Source: Desmodus rotundus
Taxonomy: Eukaryota > Chordata > Mammalia > Chiroptera > Phyllostomidae
Assembly (NCBI RefSeq): GCF_022682495.2
Contig: NW_026527313.1
Location: 248,001 to 312,000, forward strand
DNA length: 64,000 bases
Direction of reading: 5' to 3'
The position numbers and the translations under genes are program-made. Positions 8,697 through 21,321 of the stretch are shown in pieces. Under the pieces are notes generated by a model that did not search any database, was not told where the DNA came from, and worked only from the letters and a program-made list of their open reading frames with translations. Every line of letters begins with the position of its first letter. Position 1 is the stretch's first letter.

Positions 8697-9668
8697 ATGG
8701 AAGAACAGGGGGATCTTCGCAGTGGTGGGGACGGGACGGAGGGGTCTGCGGGTTTGCAGCCACGTAGGCCAGTTGCTCGCACCCGGGCCCCATGTGTCCC
8801 AGCTCCATGGACGAGGTGGGCCGCTTATGGCGGGATGCAGGCGTCCTTCGGGGGTCAGGGGACGGCGTGGGCACTCCCCGGGCGAGAGAGGGCGCCTGGG
8901 ACCCGAGAGAGCCCCGGGGAGAGTCCGAGGCCTGGCCGCAGAGGCTGCCATAGCCTCCCCGGGCTCCTACCATGGGGCCTGACCGTGTTCGCCCGAGGCC
9001 CAGGTTCACCGCAGGTGAATGCCTTTTGCGGACGCCAAGGACAGGAGGTCGCCGATTCCCTCACAGAGGTGGGGGTTCGAGCTCTGGGGGACTGAGGTCG
9101 CAGCGGTCACACTCCATTTTTGGGTGGTTCCGCAGAGACTGGAGGGTTGAAGCGGCTGGGTCCAAGTCTGCCGCCTTGTGGCAGGGTGGGGGCTTTGCAG
9201 GCGAAGCAAGGCTCTTAGCCTCCCAGGCGGGGCACAGGCCAGACTCCCCAAGGGAGAACCGGTCCTTGGTCGAGGGTCCCGCCCGCCCGCCCGGAACCGC
9301 TCCACCTGGCGCGGAACCGTGGCCGGCCCCTCTTCCAGGCACCAGGTCCCTAGTTCTTTCCTGGCACTCTGCCTCTGCGGGGGTGGGAGAGCTGCTGGGA
9401 AGTGTGGTCCACGGGAAAACGCGCGGTCCTCTGGGTGGCAGGGAGGGCCTCCGTTAACTCTGACACCAGCCCAGGGACCCTGTGGACCTGGCCTGATATC
9501 TCAAGGGGGGGGCACGTTGCCCGGAGGGATGCTCTTGGGGTGGGGCCTGCCTGCGCCTGCGCGGCCCCGCCTCTTGGCCCGAAACCACCCAGCCGCGGCT
9601 CGGACAAAAGCCATCTCCTGGGGGCCTCCCCCCTGTTCTTCCATCCGTAAAGGGGGACCCCTTTACGG
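8697..9668. repeat. Unit 10, class B (B2)
   Basis: Full B unit, hexamer partner of the unit at 2871, with the same CACCCGGGCC, CCTTCGGG and GCCATAG markers. Confidence 0.95.
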
Positions 9669-10638
9669 ATGGAAGAACAGGGGGATCTTCGCAGTGGTGG
9701 GGACGGGACGGAGGGGTCTGCGGGTTTGCAGCCACGTAGGCCAGTTGCTCGCACCCCGGCCCCATGTGTCCCAGCTCCATGGACGAGGTGGGCCGCTTAT
9801 GGCGGGATGCAGGCGTCCTGCGGGGGTCAGGGGACGGCGTGGGCACTCCCCGGGCGAGAGAGGGCGCCTGGGACCCGAGAGAGCACCCGGGAAAATGCCC
9901 AGCCCTGGCCCCCGGGGCTCCAGTGGCCTCCCCAGGCTCCTGCCGTGGGGCCTGGTCCCGCTCACCTGGGCCCAGGTTCTCCGCAGGTGAATGCCTTTTG
10001 CGGACACCAGGGACCACAGGCCGCGGATCCCTTCACGGGCAGGGGGGGTTCGAGCTCTGTGGGACCCAGGTCGCAGCGCACACAGTCCCTTCTCGCAAAG
10101 TTCAGCCCAGACTTTAGAGAGTAGTAGCGTCTCGGTCCAAGTTTTCCGCCTCGGGGCAGGGTGGGGCCGTTTGAGCCAAGAGAGACTCTTAGCCCCCCAG
10201 GCAGGTCTCAGGCCCGAGACCCCCAGGGAGACCCGGTCCCTGGGCGTGGGTCCCGCCCGCCCGGGCCCGCCCCACCTGGCCCGGAACCGTGGCCGGCCCC
10301 TCTTCCCGGCCCCAGGTCCCTAGCTCTTCCCTGGCACTCTGCCTCTGGCGGGGTGGGAGACGGGCTGGCAAGTGTGGTCCACGGGAAAACGCGCGGTCCT
10401 CTGGGTGGCAGGGAGGGCCTCCGTTAACTCTGACACCAGCCCAGGGACCCTGTGCACCTGGCCTGATATCTCAAGGGGGGGGCACGTTGCCCGGAGGGAT
10501 GCTCTTGGGGTGGGGCCTGCCTGCGCCTGCGCGGCCCCGCCTCTTGGCCCGAAACCACCCAGCCGCGGCTCGGACAAAAGCCATCTCCTGGGGGCCTCCC
10601 CCCTGTTCTTCCATCCGTAAAGGGGGACCCCTTTACGG
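9669..10638. repeat. Unit 11, class A (A3)
   Basis: Full A unit, hexamer partner of the unit at 3843; both carry the otherwise unseen AGTAGTAGCG. Confidence 0.95.
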
Positions 10639-11610
10639 ATGGAAGAACAGGGGGATCTTCGCAGTGGTGGGGACGGGACGGAGGGGTCTGCGGGTTTGCA
10701 GCCACGTAGGCCAGTTGCTCGCACCCCGGCCCCATGTGTCCCAGCTCCATGGACGAGGTGGGCCGCTTATGGCGGGATGCAGGCGTCCTGCGGGGGTCAG
10801 GGGACGGCGTGGGCACTCCCCGGGCGAGAGAGGGCGCCTGGGACCCGAGAGAGCCCCGGGGAGAGTCCGAGGCCTGGCCGCAGAGGCTGCCATTGCCTCC
10901 CCGGGCTCCTACCATGGGGCCTGACCGTGTTCGCCCGAGGCCCAGGTTCACCGCAGGTGAATGCCTTTTGCGGACGCCAAGGACAGGAGGTCGCCGATTC
11001 CCTCACAGAGGTGGGGGTTCGAGCTCTGGGGGACTGAGGTCGCAGCGGTCACACTCCATTTTTGGGTGGTTCCGCAGAGACTGGAGGGTTGAAGCGGCTG
11101 GGTCCAAGTCTGCCGCCTTGTGGCAGGGTGGGGGCTTTGCAGGCGAAGCAAGGCTCTTAGCCTCCCAGGCGGGGCACAGGCCAGACTCCCCAAGGGAGAA
11201 CCGGTCCTTGGTCGAGGGTCCCGCCCGCCCGCCCGGAACCGCTCCACCTGGCGCGGAACCGTGGCCGGCCCCTCTTCCAGGCACCAGGTCCCTAGTTCTT
11301 TCCTGGCACTCTGCCTCTGCGGGGGTGGGAGAGCTGCTGGGAAGTGTGGTCCACGGGAAAACGCGCGGTCCTCTGGGTGGCAGGGAGGGCCTCCGTTAAC
11401 TCTGACACCAGCCCAGGGACCCTGTGGACCTGGCCTGATATCTCAAGGGGGGGGCACGTTGCCCGGAGGGATGCTCTTGGGGTGGGGCCTGCCTGCGCCT
11501 GCGCGGCCCCGCCTCTTGGCCCGAAACCACCCAGCCGCGGCTCGGACAAAAGCCATCTCCTGGGGGCCTCCCCCCTGTTCTTCCATCCGTAAAGGGGGAC
11601 CCCTTTACGG
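10639..11610. repeat. Unit 12, class B (B3)
   Basis: Full B unit near the B consensus, hexamer partner of the unit at 4813. Confidence 0.95.
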
Positions 11611-12580
11611 ATGGAAGAACAGGGGGATCTTCGCAGTGGTGGGGACGGGACGGAGGGGTCTGCGGGTTTGCAGCCACGTAGGCCAGTTGCTCGCACCCCG
11701 GCCCCATGTGTCCCAGCTCCATGGACGAGGTGGGCCGCTTATGGCGGGATGCAGGCGTCCTGCGGGGGTCAGGGGACGGCGTGGGCACTCCCCGGGCGAG
11801 AGAGGGCGCCTGGGACCCGAGAGAGCACCCGGGAAAATGCCCAGCCCTGGCCCCCGGGGCTCCAGTGGCCTCCCCAGGCTCCTGCCGTGGGGCCTGGTCC
11901 CGCTCACCTGGGCCCAGGTTCTCCGCAGGTGAATGCCTTTTGCGGACACCAGGGACCACAGGCCGCGGATCCCTTCACGGGCAGGGGGGGTTCGAGCTCT
12001 GTGGGACCCAGGTCGCAGCGCACACAGTCCCTTCTCGCAAAGTTCAGCCCAGACTTTAGAGAGTAGAAGCGTCTCGGTCCAAGTTTTCCGCCTCGGGGCA
12101 GGGTGGGGCCGTTTGAGCCAAGAGAGACTCTTAGCCCCCCAGGCAGGTCTCAGGCCCGAGACCCCCAGGGAGACCCGGTCCCTGGGCGTGGGTCCCGCCC
12201 GCCCGGGCCCGCCCCACCTGGCCCGGAACCGTGGCCGGCCCCTCTTCCCGGCCCCAGGTCCCTAGCTCTTCCCTGGCACTCTGCCTCTGGCGGGGTGGGA
12301 GACGGGCTGGCAAGTGTGGTCCACGGGAAAACGCGCGGTCCTCTGGGTGGCAGGGAGGGCCTCCGTTAACTCTGACACCAGCCCAGGGACCCTGTGGACC
12401 TGACCTGATATCTCAAGCGGGGGGCACGTTGCCCGGAGGGATGCTCTTGTGGTGGGGCCTGCCTGCGCCTGCGCGGCCCCGCCTCTTGGCCCGAAACCAC
12501 CCAGCCGCGGCTCGGACAAAAGCCATCTCCTGGGGGCCTCCCCCCTGTTCTTCCATCCGTAAAGGGGGACCCCTTTACGG
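11611..12580. repeat. Unit 13, class A (A1)
   Basis: Full A unit with the A1 signature, hexamer partner of the unit at 5785. Confidence 0.95.
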
Positions 12581-13552
12581 ATGGAAGAACAGGGGGATCT
12601 TCGCAGTGGTGGGGACGGGACGGAGGGGTCTGCGGGTTTGCAGCCACGTAGGCCAGTTGCTGGCACCCCGGCCCCATGTGTCCCAGCTCCATGGACGAGG
12701 TGGGCCGCTTATTGCGGGATGCAGGCGTCCTGCGGGGGTCAGGGGACGGCGTGGGCACTCCCCGGGCGAGAGAGGGCGCCTGGGACCCGAGAGAGCCCCG
12801 GGGAGAGTCCGAGGCCTGGCCGCAGAGGCTGCCATTGCCTCCCCGGGCTCCTACCATGGGGCCTGACCGTGTTCGCCCGAGGCCCAGGTTCACCGCAGGT
12901 GAATGCCTTTTGCGGACGCCAAGGACAGGAGGTCGCCGATTCCCTCACAGAGGTGGGGGTTCGAGCTCTGGGGGACTGAGGTCGCAGCGGTCACACTCCA
13001 TTTTTGGGTGGTTCCGCAGAGACTGGAGGGTTGAAGCGGCTGGGTCCAAGTCTGCCGCCTTGTGGCAGGGTGGGGGCTTTGCAGGCGAAGCAAGGCTCTT
13101 AGCCTCCCAGGCGGGGCACAGGCCAGACTCCCCAAGGGAGAACCGGTCCTTGGTCGAGGGTCCCGCCCGCCCGCCCGGAACCGCTCCACCTGGCGCGGAA
13201 CCGTGGCCGGCCCCTCTTCCAGGCACCAGGTCCCTAGTTCTTTCCTGGCACTCTGCCTCTGCGGGGGTGGGAGAGCTGCTGGGAAGTGTGGTCCACGGGA
13301 AAACGCGCGGTCCTCTGGGTGGCAGGGAGGGCCTCCGTTAACTATGACACCAGCCCAGGGACCCTGTGGACCTGGCCTGATATCTCAATGGGGGGGCACG
13401 TTGCCCGGAGGGATGCTCTTGGGGTGGGGCCTGCCTGCGCCTGCGCGGCCCCGCCTCTTGGCCCGAAACCACCCAGCCGCGGCTCGGACAAAAGCCATCT
13501 CCTGGGGGCCTCCCCCCTGTTCTTCCATCCGTAAAGGGGGACCCCTTTACGG
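12581..13552. repeat. Unit 14, class B (B1)
   Basis: Full B unit sharing TAACTATGAC (13344) and CAATGGGG (13389) with units at 6755 and 24234. Confidence 0.95.
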
Positions 13553-14523
13553 ATGGAAGAACAGGGGGATCTTCGCAGTGGTTGGGACGGGACGGAGGGG
13601 TCTGCGGTTTTGCAGCCACGTAGGCCAGTTGCTCGCACCCCGGCCCCATGTGTCCCAGCTCCATGGACGAGGTGGGCCGCTTATGGCGGGATGCAGGCGT
13701 CCTGCGGGGGTCAGGGGACGGCGTGGGCACTCCCCGGGCGAGAGAGGGCGCCTGGGACCCGAGAGAGCACCCGGGAAAATGCCCAGCCCTGGCCCCCGGG
13801 GCTCCAGTGGCCTCCCCAGGCTCCTGCCGTGGGGCCTGGTCCCGCTCACCTGGGCCCAGGTTCTCCGCAGGTGAATGCCTTTTGCGGACACCAGGGACCA
13901 CAGGCCGCGGATCCCTTCACGGGCAGGGGGGGGTTCGAGCTCTGTGGGACCCAGGTCGCAGCGCACACAGTCCCTTCTCGCAAAGTTCAGCCCAGACTTT
14001 AGAGAGTAGAAGCGTCTCGGTCCAAGTTTTCCGCCTCGGGGCAGGGTGGGGCCGTTTGAGCCAAGAGAGACTCTTAGCCCCCCAGGCAGGTCTCAGGCCC
14101 GAGACCCCCAGGGAGACCCGGTCCCTGGGCGTGGGTCCCGCCCGCCCGGGCCCGCCCCACCTGGCCCGGAACCGTGGCCGGCCCCTCTTCCCGGCCCCAG
14201 GTCCCTAGCTCTTCCCTGGCACTCTGCCTCTGGCGGGGTGGGAGACGGGCTGGCAAGTGTGGTCCACGGGAAAACGCGCGGTCCTCTGGGTGGCAGGGAG
14301 GGCCTCCGTTAACTCTGACACCAGCCCAGGGACCCTGTGCACCTGGCCTGATATCTCAAGGGAGGGGCACGTTGCCCGGAGGGATGCTCTTGGGGTGGGG
14401 CCTGCTTGCGCCTGCGCGGCCCCGCCTCTTGGCCCGAAACCACCCAGCCGCGGCTCGGACAAAAGCTATCTCCTGGGGGCCTCCCCCCTGTTCTTCCATC
14501 CGTAAAGGGGGACCCCTTTACGG
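13553..14523. repeat. Unit 15, class A (A2), one-base insertion
   Basis: 971 bases because a G run at 13926-13933 has eight G instead of seven, which shifts every reading frame across it. It carries AAAAGCTATC (T at 14467), shared with the unit at 25206. Its first part matches the unit at 7727 and is the right end of the hexamer duplication. Confidence 0.95.
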
Positions 14524-15495
14524 ATGGAAGAACAGGGGGATCTTCGCAGTGGTGGGGACGGGACGGAGGGGTCTGCGGGTTTGCAGCCACGTAGGCCAGT
14601 TGCTGGCACCCCGGCCCCATGTGTCCCAGCTCCATGGACGAGGTGGGCCGCTTATGGCGGGATGCAGGCGTCCTGCGGGGGTCAGGGGACGGCGTGGGCA
14701 CTCCCCGGGCGAGAGAGGGCGCCTGGGACCCGAGAGAGCCCCGGGGAGAGTCCGAGGCCTGGCCGCAGAGGCTGCCATTGCCTCCCCGGGCTCCTACCAT
14801 GGGGCCTGACCGTGTTCGCCCGAGGCCCAGGTTCACCGCAGGTGAATGCCTTTTGCGGACGCCAAGGACAGGAGGTCGCCGATTCCCTCACAGAGGTGGG
14901 GGTTCGAGCTCTGGGGGACTGAGGTCGCAGCGGTCACACTCCATTTTTGGGTGGTTCCGCAGAGACTGGAGGGTTGAAGCGGCTGGGTCCAAGTCTGCCG
15001 CCTTGTGGCAGGGTGGGGGCTTTGCAGGCGAAGCAAGGCTCTTAGCCTCCCAGGCGGGGCACAGGCCAGACTCCCCAAGGGAGAACCGGTCCTTGGTCGA
15101 GGGTCCCGCCCGCCCGCCCGGAACCGCTCCACCTGGCGCGGAACCGTGGCCGGCCCCTCTTCCAGGCACCAGGTCCCTAGTTCTTTCCTGGCACTCTGCC
15201 TCTGCGGGGGTGGGAGAGCTGCTGGGAAGTGTGGTCCACGGGAAAACGCGCGGTCCTCTGGGTGGCAGGGAGGGCCTCCGTTAACTCTGACACCAGCCCA
15301 GGGACCCTGTGGACCTGGCCTGATATCTCAAGGGGGGGGCACGTTGCCCGGAGGGATGCTCTTGGGGTGGGGCCTGCCTGCGCCTGCGCGGCCCCGCCTC
15401 TTGGCCCGAAACCACCCAGCCGCGGCTCGGACAAAAGCCATCTCCTGGGGGCCTCCCCCCTGTTCTTCCATCCGTAAAGGGGGACCCCTTTACGG
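14524..15495. repeat. Unit 16, class B (B3)
   Basis: Full B unit with TTGCTGGCACC. The hexamer order would predict B2 here, so the regular hexamer pattern ends at this unit. Confidence 0.95.
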
Positions 15496-16465
15496 ATGGA
15501 AGAACAGGGGGATCTTCGCAGTGGTGGGGACGGGACGGAGGGGTCTGCGGGTTTGCAGCCACGTAGGCCAGTTGCTCGCACCCCGGCCCCATGTGTCCCA
15601 GCTCCATGGACGAGGTGGGCCGCTTATGGCGGGATGCAGGCGTCCTGCGGGGGTCAGGGGACGGCGTGGGCACTCCCCGGGCGAGAGAGGGCGCCTGGGA
15701 CCCGAGAGAGCACCCGGGAAAATGCCCAGCCCTGGCCCCCGGGGCTCCAGTGGCCTCCCCAGGCTCCTGCCGTGGGGCCTGGTCCCGCTCACCTGGGCCC
15801 AGGTTCTCCGCAGGTGAATGCCTTTTGCGGACACCAGGGACCACAGGCCGCGGATCCCTTCACGGGCAGGGGGGGTTCGAGCTCTGTGGGACCCAGGTCG
15901 CAGCGCACACAGTCCCTTCTCGCAAAGTTCAGCCCAGACTTTAGAGAGTAGAAGCGTCTCGGTCCAAGTTTTCCGCCTCGGGGCAGGGTGGGGCCGTTTG
16001 AGCCAAGAGAGACTCTTAGCCCCCCAGGCAGGTCTCAGGCCCGAGACCCCCAGGGAGACCCGGTCCCTGGGCGTGGGTCCCGCCCGCCCGGGCCCGCCCC
16101 ACCTGGCCCGGAACCGTGGCCGGCCCCTCTTCCCGGCCCCAGGTCCCTAGCTCTTCCCTGGCACTCTGCCTCTGGCGGGGTGGGAGACGGGCTGGCAAGT
16201 GTGGTCCACGGGAAAACGCGCGGTCCTCTGGGTGGCAGGGAGGGCCTCCGTTAACTCTGACACCAGCCCAGGGACCCTGTGGACCTGACCTGATATCTCA
16301 AGCGGGGGGCACGTTGCCCGGAGGGATGCTCTTGTGGTGGGGCCTGCCTGCGCCTGCGCGGCCCCGCCTCTTGGCCCGAAACCACCCAGCCGCGGCTCGG
16401 ACAAAAGCCATCTCCTGGGGGCCTCCCCCCTGTTCTTCCATCCGTAAAGGGGGACCCCTTTACGG
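15496..16465. repeat. Unit 17, class A (A1)
   Basis: Full A unit. With the next B unit it forms an A1-B1 dimer that is repeated immediately at 17438-19379. Confidence 0.95.
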
Positions 16466-17437
16466 ATGGAAGAACAGGGGGATCTTCGCAGTGGTGGGGA
16501 CGGGACGGAGGGGTCTGCGGGTTTGCAGCCACGTAGGCCAGTTGCTGGCACCCCGGCCCCATGTGTCCCAGCTCCATGGACGAGGTGGGCCGCTTATTGC
16601 GGGATGCAGGCGTCCTGCGGGGGTCAGGGGACGGCGTGGGCACTCCCCGGGCGAGAGAGGGCGCCTGGGACCCGAGAGAGCCCCGGGGAGAGTCCGAGGC
16701 CTGGCCGCAGAGGCTGCCATTGCCTCCCCGGGCTCCTACCATGGGGCCTGACCGTGTTCGCCCGAGGCCCAGGTTCACCGCAGGTGAATGCCTTTTGCGG
16801 ACGCCAAGGACAGGAGGTCGCCGATTCCCTCACAGAGGTGGGGGTTCGAGCTCTGGGGGACTGAGGTCGCAGCGGTCACACTCCATTTTTGGGTGGTTCC
16901 GCAGAGACTGGAGGGTTGAAGCGGCTGGGTCCAAGTCTGCCGCCTTGTGGCAGGGTGGGGGCTTTGCAGGCGAAGCAAGGCTCTTAGCCTCCCAGGCGGG
17001 GCACAGGCCAGACTCCCCAAGGGAGAACCGGTCCTTGGTCGAGGGTCCCGCCCGCCCGCCCGGAACCGCTCCACCTGGCGCGGAACCGTGGCCGGCCCCT
17101 CTTCCAGGCACCAGGTCCCTAGTTCTTTCCTGGCACTCTGCCTCTGCGGGGGTGGGAGAGCTGCTGGGAAGTGTGGTCCACGGGAAAACGCGCGGTCCTC
17201 TGGGTGGCAGGGAGGGCCTCCGTTAACTCTGACACCAGCCCAGGGACCCTGTGGACCTGGCCTGATATCTCAAGGGGGGGGCACGTTGCCCGGAGGGATG
17301 CTCTTGGGGTGGGGCCTGCCTGCGCCTGCGCGGCCCCGCCTCTTGGCCCGAAACCACCCAGCCGCGGCTCGGACAAAAGCCATCTCCTGGGGGCCTCCCC
17401 CCTGTTCTTCCATCCGTAAAGGGGGACCCCTTTACGG
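16466..17437. repeat. Unit 18, class B (B1)
   Basis: Full B unit with TTGCTGGCACC and TTATTGCGG; indistinguishable from the unit at 18408 in its diagnostic positions. Confidence 0.95.
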
Positions 17438-18407
17438 ATGGAAGAACAGGGGGATCTTCGCAGTGGTGGGGACGGGACGGAGGGGTCTGCGGGTTTGCAG
17501 CCACGTAGGCCAGTTGCTCGCACCCCGGCCCCATGTGTCCCAGCTCCATGGACGAGGTGGGCCGCTTATGGCGGGATGCAGGCGTCCTGCGGGGGTCAGG
17601 GGACGGCGTGGGCACTCCCCGGGCGAGAGAGGGCGCCTGGGACCCGAGAGAGCACCCGGGAAAATGCCCAGCCCTGGCCCCCGGGGCTCCAGTGGCCTCC
17701 CCAGGCTCCTGCCGTGGGGCCTGGTCCCGCTCACCTGGGCCCAGGTTCTCCGCAGGTGAATGCCTTTTGCGGACACCAGGGACCACAGGCCGCGGATCCC
17801 TTCACGGGCAGGGGGGGTTCGAGCTCTGTGGGACCCAGGTCGCAGCGCACACAGTCCCTTCTCGCAAAGTTCAGCCCAGACTTTAGAGAGTAGAAGCGTC
17901 TCGGTCCAAGTTTTCCGCCTCGGGGCAGGGTGGGGCCGTTTGAGCCAAGAGAGACTCTTAGCCCCCCAGGCAGGTCTCAGGCCCGAGACCCCCAGGGAGA
18001 CCCGGTCCCTGGGCGTGGGTCCCGCCCGCCCGGGCCCGCCCCACCTGGCCCGGAACCGTGGCCGGCCCCTCTTCCCGGCCCCAGGTCCCTAGCTCTTCCC
18101 TGGCACTCTGCCTCTGGCGGGGTGGGAGACGGGCTGGCAAGTGTGGTCCACGGGAAAACGCGCGGTCCTCTGGGTGGCAGGGAGGGCCTCCGTTAACTCT
18201 GACACCAGCCCAGGGACCCTGTGGACCTGACCTGATATCTCAAGCGGGGGGCACGTTGCCCGGAGGGATGCTCTTGTGGTGGGGCCTGCCTGCGCCTGCG
18301 CGGCCCCGCCTCTTGGCCCGAAACCACCCAGCCGCGGCTCGGACAAAAGCCATCTCCTGGGGGCCTCCCCCCTGTTCTTCCATCCGTAAAGGGGGACCCC
18401 TTTACGG
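17438..18407. repeat. Unit 19, class A (A1)
   Basis: Full A unit, adjacent duplicate of the unit at 15496 by one dimer step of 1,942 bases. Confidence 0.95.
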
Positions 18408-19379
18408 ATGGAAGAACAGGGGGATCTTCGCAGTGGTGGGGACGGGACGGAGGGGTCTGCGGGTTTGCAGCCACGTAGGCCAGTTGCTGGCACCCCGGCC
18501 CCATGTGTCCCAGCTCCATGGACGAGGTGGGCCGCTTATTGCGGGATGCAGGCGTCCTGCGGGGGTCAGGGGACGGCGTGGGCACTCCCCGGGCGAGAGA
18601 GGGCGCCTGGGACCCGAGAGAGCCCCGGGGAGAGTCCGAGGCCTGGCCGCAGAGGCTGCCATTGCCTCCCCGGGCTCCTACCATGGGGCCTGACCGTGTT
18701 CGCCCGAGGCCCAGGTTCACCGCAGGTGAATGCCTTTTGCGGACGCCAAGGACAGGAGGTCGCCGATTCCCTCACAGAGGTGGGGGTTCGAGCTCTGGGG
18801 GACTGAGGTCGCAGCGGTCACACTCCATTTTTGGGTGGTTCCGCAGAGACTGGAGGGTTGAAGCGGCTGGGTCCAAGTCTGCCGCCTTGTGGCAGGGTGG
18901 GGGCTTTGCAGGCGAAGCAAGGCTCTTAGCCTCCCAGGCGGGGCACAGGCCAGACTCCCCAAGGGAGAACCGGTCCTTGGTCGAGGGTCCCGCCCGCCCG
19001 CCCGGAACCGCTCCACCTGGCGCGGAACCGTGGCCGGCCCCTCTTCCAGGCACCAGGTCCCTAGTTCTTTCCTGGCACTCTGCCTCTGCGGGGGTGGGAG
19101 AGCTGCTGGGAAGTGTGGTCCACGGGAAAACGCGCGGTCCTCTGGGTGGCAGGGAGGGCCTCCGTTAACTCTGACACCAGCCCAGGGACCCTGTGGACCT
19201 GGCCTGATATCTCAAGGGGGGGGCACGTTGCCCGGAGGGATGCTCTTGGGGTGGGGCCTGCCTGCGCCTGCGCGGCCCCGCCTCTTGGCCTGAAACCACC
19301 CAGCCGCGGCTCGGACAAAAGCCATCTCCTGGGGGCCTCCCCCCTGTTCTTCCATCCGTAAAGGGGGACCCCTTTACGG
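18408..19379. repeat. Unit 20, class B (B1)
   Basis: Full B unit. It carries a private C-to-T change in CTTGGCCTGAAACC (19291), a lost CpG. The 7,768-base duplicated block starts inside it. Confidence 0.95.
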
Positions 19380-20349
19380 ATGGAAGAACAGGGGGATCTT
19401 CGCAGTGGTTGGGACGGGACGGAGGGGTCTGCGGGTTTGCAGCCACGTAGGCCAGTTGCTCGCACCCCGGCCCCATGTGTCCCAGCTCCATGGACGAGGT
19501 GGGCCGCTTATGGCGGGATGCAGGCGTCCTGCGGGGGTCAGGGGACGGCGTGGGCACTCCCCGGGCGAGAGAGGGCGCCTGGGACCCGAGAGAGCACCCG
19601 GGAAAATGCCCAGCCCTGGCCCCCGGGGCTCCAGTGGCCTCCCCAGGCTCCTGCCGTGGGGCCTGGTCCCGCTCACCTGGGCCCAGGTTCTCCGCAGGTG
19701 AATGCCTTTTGCGGACACCAGGGACCACAGGCCGCGGATCCCTTCACGGGCAGGGGGGGTTCGAGCTCTGTGGGACCCAGGTCGCAGCGCACACAGTCCC
19801 TTCTCGCAAAGTTCAGCCCAGACTTTAGAGAGTAGAAGCGTCTCGGTCCAAGTTTTCCGCCTCGGGGCAGGGTGGGGCCGTTTGAGCCAAGAGAGACTCT
19901 TAGCCCCCCAGGCAGGTCTCAGGCCCGAGACCCCCAGGGAGACCCGGTCCCTGGGCGTGGGTCCCGCCCGCCCGGGCCCGCCCCACCTGGCCCGGAACCG
20001 TGGCCGGCCCCTCTTCCCGGCCCCAGGTCCCTAGCTCTTCCCTGGCACTCTGCCTCTGGCGGGGTGGGAGACGGGCTGGCAAGTGTGGTCCACGGGAAAA
20101 CGCGCGGTCCTCTGGGTGGCAGGGAGGGCCTCCGTTAACTCTGACACCAGCCCAGGGACCCTGTGCACCTGGCCTGATATCTCAAGGGGGGGGCACGTTG
20201 CCCGGAGGGATGCTCTTGGGGTGGGGCCTGCCTGCGCCTGCGCGGCCCCGCCTCTTGGCCCGAAACCACCCAGCCGCGGCTCGGACAAAAGCCATCTCCT
20301 GGGGGCCTCCCCCCTGTTCTTCCATCCGTAAAGGGGGACCCCTTTACGG
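19380..20349. repeat. Unit 21, class A (A3)
   Basis: Full A unit with GGTTGGG after the palindrome; partner of the unit at 27148 in the 7,768-base duplication. Confidence 0.95.
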
Positions 20350-21321
20350 ATGGAAGAACAGGGGAATCTTCTCAGTGGTGGGGACGGGACGGAGGGTTCT
20401 GCGGGTTTGCAGCCACGTAGGCCAGTTGCTCGCACCCGGGCCCCATGTGTCCCAGCTCCATGGACGAGGTGGGCCGCTTATGGCGGGATGCAGGCGTCCT
20501 TCGGGGGTCAGGGGACGGCGTGGGCACTCCCCGGGCGAGAGAGGGCGCCTGGGACCCGAGAGAGCCCCGGGGAGAGTCCGAGGCCTGGCCGCAGAGGCTG
20601 CCATAGCCTCCCCGGGCTCCTACCATGGGGCCTGACCGTGTTCGCCCGAGGCCCAGGTTCACCGCAGGTGAATGCCTTTTGCGGACGCCAAGGACAGGAG
20701 GTCGCCGATTCCCTCACAGAGGTGGGGGTTCGAGCTCTGGGGGACTGAGGTCGCAGCGGTCACACTCCATTTTTGGGTGGTTCCGCAGAGACTGGAGGGT
20801 TGAAGCGGCTGGGTCCAAGTCTGCCGCCTTGTGGCAGGGTGGGGGCTTTGCAGGCGAAGCAAGGCTCTTAGCCTCCCAGGCGGGGCACAGGCCAGACTCC
20901 CCAAGGGAGAACCGGTCCTTGGTCGAGGGTCCCGCCCGCCCGCCCGGAACCGCTCCACCTGGCGCGGAACCGTGGCCGGCCCCTCTTCCAGGCACCAGGT
21001 CCCTAGTTCTTTCCTGGCACTCTGCCTCTGCGGGGGTGGGAGAGCTTCTGGGAAGTGTGGTCCACGGGAAAACGCGCGGTCCTCTGGGTGGCAGGGAGGG
21101 CCTCCGTTAACTCTGACACCAGCCCAGGGACCCTGTGGACCTGGCCTGATATCTCAAGGGGGGGGCACGTTGCCCGGAGGGATGCTCTTGGGGTGGGGCC
21201 TGCCTGCGCCTGCGCGGCCCCGCCTCTTGGCCCGAAACCACCCAGCCGCGGCTCGGACAAAAGCCATCTCCTGGGGGCCTCCCCCCTGTTCTTCCATCCG
21301 TAAAGGGGGACCCCTTTACGG
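20350..21321. repeat. Unit 22, class B (B2)
   Basis: Full B unit. AACAGGGGAATC (A at 20365) removes the outermost palindrome pair and GAGCTTCTGG (21046) is unusual; both are shared with the unit at 28118. CTTCTCAG and GAGGGTTCTG near 20371 and 20396 are private. Confidence 0.95.

Larger units (their letters stand above)
7783..13608. repeat. Hexameric higher-order repeat, copy 2
   Basis: Second copy of the 5,826-base hexamer. The only difference I noticed from copy 1 is G at 13202 against A at 7376. Similarity to the following sequence continues to about 14466, where the AAAAGCTATC variant appears. Confidence 0.85.
12713..15524. repeat. Duplicated block X, copy 1
   Basis: Shares TAACTATGAC, CAATGGGG, TGCGGTTTTGC, AAAAGCTATC and the following TTGCTGGCACC unit with 24365-27176. 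The offset is 11,653 bases, falling to 11,652 after the extra G at 13926-13933. Confidence 0.75.
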
